From Corynebacterium confusum (GTDB lineage: Bacteria > Actinomycetota > Actinomycetes > Mycobacteriales > Mycobacteriaceae): a stretch of DNA of 64,000 nucleotides. This document shows, piece after piece, positions 58,687-64,000 of this stretch; position 1 is the stretch's first letter, and every line of letters begins with the position of its first letter. Location: NCBI RefSeq assembly GCF_030408715.1, contig NZ_CP047202.1, positions 1,841,907 through 1,905,906 of the forward strand, read 5' to 3'. The notes under the pieces are model-generated. The model saw only the letters and a list, made by a program, of their open reading frames with translations. It was not told where the DNA came from and ran no database searches. Both the position numbers and the translations under genes were made by a program.

Positions 58687-59319
58687 CTACAGGTCCGCAT
58701 CCAGCACCGTGATGACGATGTGGATGCGGCTGCGCGCCGGCAGCTTGCGCAGGATGTGCTGGACGTGGGTCTTGACCGTGGTGATGGAGACGAACTCGGC
58801 CGCGGCAATCTCGGCGTTGCTCAGCCCCTCCGCCACCAGGCCGGCGATTTCTAACTCGCGCTCGGAGAGGTTGGCTAGCTTCGCACGCGCAGCGGCCTGC
58901 TTGGGGGTGGCCTTCGACTCGGCATCGAGCAGCGATCCCACCACCGTAGGCGAGAGAATCTGCTGACCCTCGTGGGCGGCGCGCACCGCGGCGGTCAGGG
59001 CCTTCGGCGGGGTGTTTTTGAGCAGGAAGCCCACGGCCCCGGCGCGCAGGGCGGCGGCGATGAACTCGTCGGTGTCGAAGGCGGTGAGCATGATGACCGG
59101 CACGGCCGGGTCGATTTTTTCCACCGCGGCGATGCCGTCGAGCACCGGCATGCGGATATCCATGAGCACCACATCGGGCTGCAGGTTGGCAACTACTGCC
59201 ACCCCGTCGCGGCCGTTGCTGGCCTCGCCGACCACCCGGATCTTCGGGTCGGATTCCACCACCAGCTGGACGCCGTCGCGCACCAGCTCCTCGTCGTCGA
59301 CGATGACGACCCTAATCAT
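58687..59319 (-). CDS. Response regulator, NarL/LuxR family
   Basis: 210 aa: receiver domain with phosphoacceptor Asp54 (VVLMDIRMPVLDG) and acidic pocket VDDEE at 8-12, then a LuxR-type HTH (~145-205, LSERELEIAGLVAEGLSNAEIA). Start ATG 59319 has AAAGGAGG upstream and overlaps the kinase stop by 4 nt. Output genes unknown; the adjacent BCCT and CPBP genes are candidates by position only. Confidence 0.9.
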   Translation of the reverse strand: MIRVVIVDDEELVRDGVQLVVESDPKIRVVGEASNGRDGVAVVANLQPDVVLMDIRMPVLDGIAAVEKIDPAVPVIMLTAFDTDEFIAAALRAGAVGFLLKNTPPKALTAAVRAAHEGQQILSPTVVGSLLDAESKATPKQAAARAKLANLSERELEIAGLVAEGLSNAEIAAAEFVSITTVKTHVQHILRKLPARSRIHIVITVLDADL

Positions 59320-60449
59320 TGCGCCTCCTTTAGCGGCAGCGTGATGCACACGCAAAACTCGTGGCCTTGGTCGATGGCCAGGTTACCGCCCACCAGCTTG
59401 AGCCGCTGGCGCATACCTTCCAGCCCGCTGCCGGTGCCCCTCCCCGTAACCCCCGCCAGGACCGGGTTACTGACGTGGCAGGTGTAGGTGCCGGCAGTGG
59501 CATCGGTGGCCTCTACCACGGTGACCGGCTGGCCGGGCGCGTGCTTGCGAGCGTTGGTCAGGCATTCCTGCAACGCGCGGGACAAGGCCTGGGCGCTGGC
59601 GGTGGACAAGTGCGGGGTGGCACCGTCACTGGTGAAGGTGATGGCGTCGCCGGCCGCTTGGGCGTTGCTTATGATCTCGCGCACGCCGGGTCCAGGGGCT
59701 TGCCGCGAGGTGATGGACTGCAACACCTCCCGCAGGTCATCGACGGCGTGGGCGGCCTCGGCGCGGATGGTTTCGGCGGAGCGGCGCTGCTGGTCGGGGC
59801 TCAAGTCCTCGCGCTCGGCCAAGGCCCCGGCGTAGAGGGAAATCAGGCTGATCCGGTGCGAAAGGCTGTCGTGGAGGTCGCGGGCCAGGCTTTCGCGCTC
59901 AGCGGTGGCGGCGGCTGCCACCCGGGCGCGTTGGTCCCGCTTGCTGGCCGCCCGTCCCATGCCGACGAGCAGCATGGGGACAAGGACTAGCGCGAGCGTG
60001 GCCAGGTAATACCAGTCGTCCAGGGGCGGGGCGCCGCTGGGATTAAAGGCCCAATCCACCAGGGTGCCGGCTACCATCGCGATCACCCCGACCACGGACC
60101 ACCGCGTGGAACCGCGCCCGACCAGGGAGATAAACGCCACCACAGAGGAGACGGCGCCAAAATAGGAAAAGTTGCACAGGATCACCAGCGCGCTGCAGAC
60201 CAGTGCTGACCGAGGGCCAGGGTAGGCGGAGTCTTCCTCCGGATCGTGGCGCAGGCCGATAAACAGCAGCAGCCACCCCACCGCGCCGACAAACACCATG
60301 AAAGCAACGTAGGCGCCAAACTCCGGAGTATCGGCGGCGGGCGAATCCTCCAGGTCGATGCCCACCAGCACCAGCCCCTCAGCCACGTCGCACACAGCGC
60401 ACAGCACGACGATGCCAATTCGGCGCAGGGTCTTCGATCCCACAGTCAT
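59316..60449 (-). CDS. Sensor histidine kinase (NarL-partner type)
   Basis: 377 aa. Four to six N-terminal helices (residues 10-165) with little extracytoplasmic sequence, then HisKA_3 with phosphoacceptor His193 (LARDLHDSLSHR) and an ATPase domain with ALQECLTNARKHAPG and the G-box GRGTGSGLEGM. It probably senses a membrane or intramembrane signal. ATG 60449 has TATACT ending 6 nt upstream, fixing the start; upstream in-frame codons to 60536 overlap the divergent CPBP gene. Confidence 0.9.
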   Translation of the reverse strand: MTVGSKTLRRIGIVVLCAVCDVAEGLVLVGIDLEDSPAADTPEFGAYVAFMVFVGAVGWLLLFIGLRHDPEEDSAYPGPRSALVCSALVILCNFSYFGAVSSVVAFISLVGRGSTRWSVVGVIAMVAGTLVDWAFNPSGAPPLDDWYYLATLALVLVPMLLVGMGRAASKRDQRARVAAAATAERESLARDLHDSLSHRISLISLYAGALAEREDLSPDQQRRSAETIRAEAAHAVDDLREVLQSITSRQAPGPGVREIISNAQAAGDAITFTSDGATPHLSTASAQALSRALQECLTNARKHAPGQPVTVVEATDATAGTYTCHVSNPVLAGVTGRGTGSGLEGMRQRLKLVGGNLAIDQGHEFCVCITLPLKEAQ

Positions 60450-60525
60450 AGGGTCAGTATAGGCGGCTACCGAGGCCACGAAATCCTCCCTGGGAAGGAA
60501 ACCACCCGGGCCGAAACCTGACATC

Positions 60526-61506
60526 GTGGAAGGCATGGACGAATTAACGCAGATTTCATTTCACCGTATGCTGCCGGGCTCTTGGTGGCGCCCGCTACTA
60601 GAAGCCGTGGTCTTTACCTTTTTCGCCGTGATCTTCTTCTCTGGCTTCGCCCTGGTCGCAGGGTTCAGCTTGGGCGACGAGGTCATCGACGCCATCGACG
60701 ACATGTCCCGACCCGGCCCCTTCGCCGTCAGCCTGGGGCTTATCATCGTGCTTGGCGCCGCCGTCTGGCTTACGGCAAGCATCTGCCGGCGCGGCCGGAG
60801 CGCGCCCGCGGCCCGGCGCGGGGCCCGCGGGCTGTGGTCAGTTTACGGCCGGGTTCGCTGGGGGCTGGCCGCTCAAGCCGTGCTGCCGGCCGCGGTCGCC
60901 TGGGCGGTAGCCTACCTCCCGGCCGCGATCGTTGAGGGCAATTCCCCGCGGTGGGACTCCACCGCGGCCGTGCTGCTGGCCCTAACGGTGACTCTAGTTC
61001 CCCTGCAAGCACTCAGCGAGGAACTCGTCTTCCGCGCATTCCTCCCCCAGTGGCTGGGGCGCTGGTTCCGCTCGCCGTGGCTGGCATACCTGCCCGGCTT
61101 CGGGCTGTTTATCGCCGGGCATACCTACGATGCCAAGGGGCTGATCGCCATCGCGGTCTTCGCCGCTGCCGCGACCGTGTTGACGTGGTACACCGGTGGC
61201 ATCGAGGCCGCCACCGTGGTCCACGCCGTGGGCAATGCGTTCGCTTTTAGTTCCGCGGCCGTGGGTCTTACGGACCCCAACGCCGTGGAGGTGAGCTGGG
61301 CATCCGTTGCCGCCGAGGTCGTCTTCTCCGTGGGCGCGACCGTCTGGATTCTCTACCTGGTGCGCCGCCGCCCGCAGCTGGTGTCCGCTAACCCTGCTGG
61401 GCTGCCTGGCGGGCCGCATGAATGGTCGGCGACGGTAGTAACTCCTCAGCCACCAGCCGCTCAAAGGCCACTCCGGCCAGTGCGGCGGCCTGGTCACCCA
61501 GAATAG
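60526..61506 (+). CDS. CPBP-family intramembrane metalloprotease (Abi/CAAX-like)
   Basis: 326 aa, about eight helices. Catalytic motifs: EELVFR at 165-170 (Glu165, Glu166, Arg170), His199 in AGHTYD, and HAVGN with His233 and Asn237. Members process prenylated proteins or bacteriocin/immunity factors; substrate unknown. The start is ambiguous between GTG 60526 and ATG 60535. The last ~40 residues (Pro/Arg-rich) are encoded antisense to the amidohydrolase 3' end (119-bp overlap), so the original stop may have been lost. Confidence 0.85.
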   Translation: MEGMDELTQISFHRMLPGSWWRPLLEAVVFTFFAVIFFSGFALVAGFSLGDEVIDAIDDMSRPGPFAVSLGLIIVLGAAVWLTASICRRGRSAPAARRGARGLWSVYGRVRWGLAAQAVLPAAVAWAVAYLPAAIVEGNSPRWDSTAAVLLALTVTLVPLQALSEELVFRAFLPQWLGRWFRSPWLAYLPGFGLFIAGHTYDAKGLIAIAVFAAAATVLTWYTGGIEAATVVHAVGNAFAFSSAAVGLTDPNAVEVSWASVAAEVVFSVGATVWILYLVRRRPQLVSANPAGLPGGPHEWSATVVTPQPPAAQRPLRPVRRPGHPE

Positions 61507-62797
61507 AGTCGTCGAAGCGCGCCAGCGGCGAGTGGTTCCACTCGCGCTTGGCCTGCGGGGTCTCCGGGTTCGCGGTGCCCAGCCAGACGAACGTACCGGG
61601 CACCTGCTGGAGGACGAAGCCGAAGTCCTCGCTGGCCATCATGGGCGAGCGCATCGGCACCACCCGGTCCGAGCCGAACTGGCGGGACCATACGCCCGCG
61701 GCGAAGGCGTTCTCGCGCGGGTTGGTCTTGGTGGTCGGATAGAGGATCTCGAAGTCAATATCCACCGCGCAGCGGTGCGCCGCCGCCACGTTCGAGGCCA
61801 CCTCGGTGATGACTTGACGGACGCGGTCGATGGCGGCATCGTCAAGCACGCGGACCGTGGCAGAAAAACCGCACTTGTCCGGGATGGCGTTGATGGCGCC
61901 GTCGCCTGCCCACAGGTTGGTCACGGTGATGACCACCGGGTTCATGGCGTCGAAGCGGCGGGTGACGGCGGTCTGCAGGGCCACCTGGATTTCGGCCATG
62001 GCGGCAACCGGGTCGATGGCGTCGTGCGGACGGGAGCCGTGCCCACCCTTGCCGTGGACGGTCAGCCGCAGGTTGGACGAGGAGGCCATCAGCGGGCCGG
62101 GCACGTGGTAGAAGTTGCCGTAGTCCTGCGGGCCGACGTGTATGCCGTAAGCGGCCACCGGGCGGCGGCCGGCGGCATCCAACACGCCCTCCTCGATCAT
62201 GGGGCGCGCACCGCCCGGGCCCTCCTCGCCGGGCTGGAACATGAAGATGACGTCGCCGGGGATCTCCTCGCGGTGCTGGCTCAGCAGCTTGGCCGCGCCG
62301 ACGAGCGCGGAGGTGTGCAGGTCGTGGCCGCAGGCGTGCATGTACCCGTTGGTGGCCGCGAACGGCGAGCCGGTGCGCTCGGCTACCTCGAGGGCGTCCA
62401 TGTCCGCGCGCAACAGGACCGAGACCGGGTGATCGCCGCGCTTGCCACCGCGCAGGACCGCCACCACGGAGGTCAACGAGACGCCCGTGGTGATTTCCAG
62501 CGGCAGGCCGGATAGCTCCTCGAGCACCTTGGCCTGGGCATAGGGCGTGTGGTTGCCGATCTCCGGGTTCTGGTGCAGGTCGCGGCGCAGCACCTGCAGG
62601 TGCTCGAGCAGCTTCGCTCCGTCCTCGCGCAGGACCTCTCCCGCCGGGCGCGAATCCAGGGTCGCCTGCGTGACGGGCAGCGGGGGCAGCTGCTGGCCCT
62701 GCCGGGGCACGGACTGCTCCGGGGAGGGCTGCCGGTAGGGGCCGGTGCGGTAGGCGGTTCGCGGGTCCTTTTGGTGCGGGGACTGGGGCACCGTCAT
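61388..62797 (-). CDS. M20D amidohydrolase / N-acyl amino acid hydrolase
   Basis: 469 aa. Zinc hydrolase of the peptidase M20D family (IAA-amino acid hydrolase, carboxypeptidase Ss1 group). Visible metal and catalytic features: HACGHDLHTSALVG, PGEEGPGGARPMIEEG, GIHVG, and SEDFGFVLQQVPG near the C-terminus. The N-terminal ~55 residues (Pro/Gln-rich) are extra. Cleaves N-acyl or peptide amide bonds; substrate unknown. AAGGAG 12 nt upstream of ATG 62797. Confidence 0.88.
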   Translation of the reverse strand: MTVPQSPHQKDPRTAYRTGPYRQPSPEQSVPRQGQQLPPLPVTQATLDSRPAGEVLREDGAKLLEHLQVLRRDLHQNPEIGNHTPYAQAKVLEELSGLPLEITTGVSLTSVVAVLRGGKRGDHPVSVLLRADMDALEVAERTGSPFAATNGYMHACGHDLHTSALVGAAKLLSQHREEIPGDVIFMFQPGEEGPGGARPMIEEGVLDAAGRRPVAAYGIHVGPQDYGNFYHVPGPLMASSSNLRLTVHGKGGHGSRPHDAIDPVAAMAEIQVALQTAVTRRFDAMNPVVITVTNLWAGDGAINAIPDKCGFSATVRVLDDAAIDRVRQVITEVASNVAAAHRCAVDIDFEILYPTTKTNPRENAFAAGVWSRQFGSDRVVPMRSPMMASEDFGFVLQQVPGTFVWLGTANPETPQAKREWNHSPLARFDDSILGDQAAALAGVAFERLVAEELLPSPTIHAARQAAQQG

Positions 62798-62887
62798 CGT
62801 GACTTCTCACTCCTTGTTACTGGCATTTAGCAACCGAGCGTACCAAGTTTTTCTCGCCCACCCCTTTTATCTCACTTGTATACACAC

Positions 62888-62893
62888 TAATCT
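62888..62893 (+). promoter_or_regulatory. -10 box TAATCT for leaderless lipoprotein mRNA
   Basis: TAATCT ends 7 nt before ATG 62901; AT-rich flank. Confidence 0.6.
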
Positions 62894-62900
62894 GTCTTTT

Positions 62901-63527
62901 ATGAGACGTATAACACTTTTTGCCCTCGCCCCTCTCTTCTTCGTCGCCTCCTGCTCCTCCGGTGAATCCGCCCAAGACACCCCGACCCCCGAGGCCGGAA
63001 GCACCGTCACGCAGGAATCCAGCGCGGCGAACGAGTCCGACCAAACTACCACCAAGTCCAGCTCGATGGTCAAAGAAAAAAGCTCACATGCCGGCGGCGC
63101 CCAGGACCCCGCCGTTGCTGGCAACCAGGAAGGTGGTGCGGCAGCCGGCGCTGGTGCTGGCGCGAGCAACCGCACCGTCGACTACGTCGCCTCCGACTAC
63201 CTCGATCTGGTCATGCACAACCCCGCCCCCGGCCAGACCGCCACCGTGGCCGGCACCTATTACGAGGTCTGCGTGCTGGGCGACGGCTTCGGGTTGCACA
63301 CTGTCCTGGCCGGCGAGAACACCAGCTGCGGATTCGGTAGCGCCGTCCTCGACGCCCAGACCGCCGGACACAACCCCACCGGCGAGAACATCCGGGACTT
63401 CTACCAGCCGGAAATCTCCGTGACCAGCCCGACGACGGGCCAGACCTACAACATGCAGTGCAGCGTGCTAGGCGATAAGTCCATGGAGTGCACCGGCGGG
63501 AACAACGCGCGCGTGGTGCTGTACTAG
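62901..63527 (+). CDS. Secreted lipoprotein with four-Cys C-terminal module
   Basis: 208 aa. Short signal ([18 protein letters not shown]) with lipobox VASC, then a low-complexity Ser/Thr/Glu/Gly linker (residues ~20-95) and a C-terminal domain (~95-208) with four Cys: [42 protein letters not shown] recall this two-disulfide module in other corynebacterial and mycobacterial secreted proteins. Function unknown. Its stop overlaps lepA by 4 nt convergently. Confidence 0.75.
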   Translation: MRRITLFALAPLFFVASCSSGESAQDTPTPEAGSTVTQESSAANESDQTTTKSSSMVKEKSSHAGGAQDPAVAGNQEGGAAAGAGAGASNRTVDYVASDYLDLVMHNPAPGQTATVAGTYYEVCVLGDGFGLHTVLAGENTSCGFGSAVLDAQTAGHNPTGENIRDFYQPEISVTSPTTGQTYNMQCSVLGDKSMECTGGNNARVVLY

Positions 63528-64000
63528 TCGGAGTCCGTCGACAGCGCGGCGACGAAAGCTTCCTGCGGCACGGAGACCGAGCCGATGGACTTCATGCGCT
63601 TCTTACCGGCCTTCTGCTTCTCCAACAGCTTGCGCTTACGCGAGATGTCGCCGCCGTAGCACTTGGCGAGAACGTCCTTGCGCATGGCGCGGATGTTTTC
63701 ACGGCTGATGATCTTCGAGCCGATGGCCGCTTGCACGGGAACCTCGAACTGCTGGCGCGGGATGAGCTCTTTGAGCTTCTTGGTCATCTTGTTGCCGTAG
63801 TGCTGGGCGTGGTCGCGGTGCACGATGGCCGAGAACGCGTCCACGGGATCGCCCTGCAGCAGGATGTCCACCTTGACCAGGTCGGCCAGCTGCTCCCCGG
63901 CCTCCTCGTAGTTGAGGGAGGCATAGCCCTTGGTGCGGGACTTGAGCATGTCGAAGAAGTCGAAGATGATTTCACCCAGCGGCATGGTGTAGCGCAGCTC
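63524..64000 (-). CDS. lepA: Elongation factor 4 (LepA), C-terminal part, continues beyond window
   Basis: The last 158 codons are in the window; the 5' part lies to the right. The region [20 protein letters not shown] and [21 protein letters not shown] followed by [20 protein letters not shown] is the LepA-specific C-terminal domain that binds the ribosome; it back-translocates stalled ribosomes. The GTPase domain is not visible. The gene ends with TDSD. Confidence 0.95.
   Translation of the reverse strand, partial: ELRYTMPLGEIIFDFFDMLKSRTKGYASLNYEEAGEQLADLVKVDILLQGDPVDAFSAIVHRDHAQHYGNKMTKKLKELIPRQQFEVPVQAAIGSKIISRENIRAMRKDVLAKCYGGDISRKRKLLEKQKAGKKRMKSIGSVSVPQEAFVAALSTDSD

Noticed and set aside
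1-64000. Over-representation of GATGCC/GGCATC
   Set aside because: Seemed frequent by eye, but sample genes (for example malQ) use GACGCC as well; no count was possible.
1-64000. tRNA, rRNA, CRISPR, prophage or integrase
   Set aside because: Gaps were read on both strands; no cloverleaf with a T-arm motif, no regularly spaced repeats and no phage or recombinase genes.

Overview
The window reads as chromosome of a high-GC Corynebacterium or close relative (order Mycobacteriales). Evidence: strong G/C preference at third codon positions, the zur-glyS-uppS-recO-era-ybeY-phoH-rsmE-dnaJ-hrcA-hemW backbone in the order I recall from C. glutamicum and mycobacteria, the aecD-brnQ-monooxygenase-BCCT block I recall from C. 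glutamicum, and many genes whose start codon lies 6-8 nt after a TANNNT -10 box (leaderless mRNAs). No tRNA, rRNA, CRISPR array, prophage or transposase was seen. Family and synteny statements are from memory; no search was run.

Layout. 1-340: AT-richer edge with a frameshifted DUF3800 fragment. 0.4-12.8 kb: DyP peroxidase, UDP-GlcNAc 2-epimerase, an unlisted 31-aa ORF, DNA primase with a degenerate zinc finger, a barnase/barstar-type RNase-inhibitor pair, dGTPase, a TPM-domain envelope protein, two unknown proteins and glyS. 13-24 kb: arsR-zur, an erythrin-VIT1 metal transporter, then a long minus-strand housekeeping run for isoprenoid carriers, repair, ribosome maturation, chaperones and haem chaperone. 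24.4-26.8 kb: two CNNM/CorC membrane proteins.

26.9-53.1 kb: a 1.2 kb HNH-endonuclease repeat occurs twice in inverted orientation (26939-28144, frameshifted; 51941-53110, intact). It brackets 23.8 kb holding an AbiEi/DUF559-like protein, PepSY membrane protein, fadD, malQ, a carboxylesterase, idi, an ABC exporter, aecD-brnQ, a luciferase-like monooxygenase, a BCCT carrier, and a GntR-controlled peptide ABC operon whose two ATPases are fused. DnaA-box-like 9-mers lie near the repeats.

53.2-64 kb: FUSC-family exporter, a second unlisted small ORF, a decayed YeeE/YedE-TusA pseudogene, a second BCCT carrier, a two-component system, a CPBP protease overlapping an M20 amidohydrolase by 119 bp antisense, a lipoprotein, and the 3' end of lepA.

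Most novel items: the 45.85-46.45 kb intergenic region (two promoters and a nested terminator hairpin before the GntR gene, a candidate attenuator or sRNA); operator-like palindromes at the ABC exporter, brnQ and dnaJ promoters; overlapping divergent leaderless promoters in an 18-bp gap; two small ORFs; and the bracketing inverted repeats. Four single-base indels, some in short homopolymers, need read-level checking before being accepted as real gene decay.
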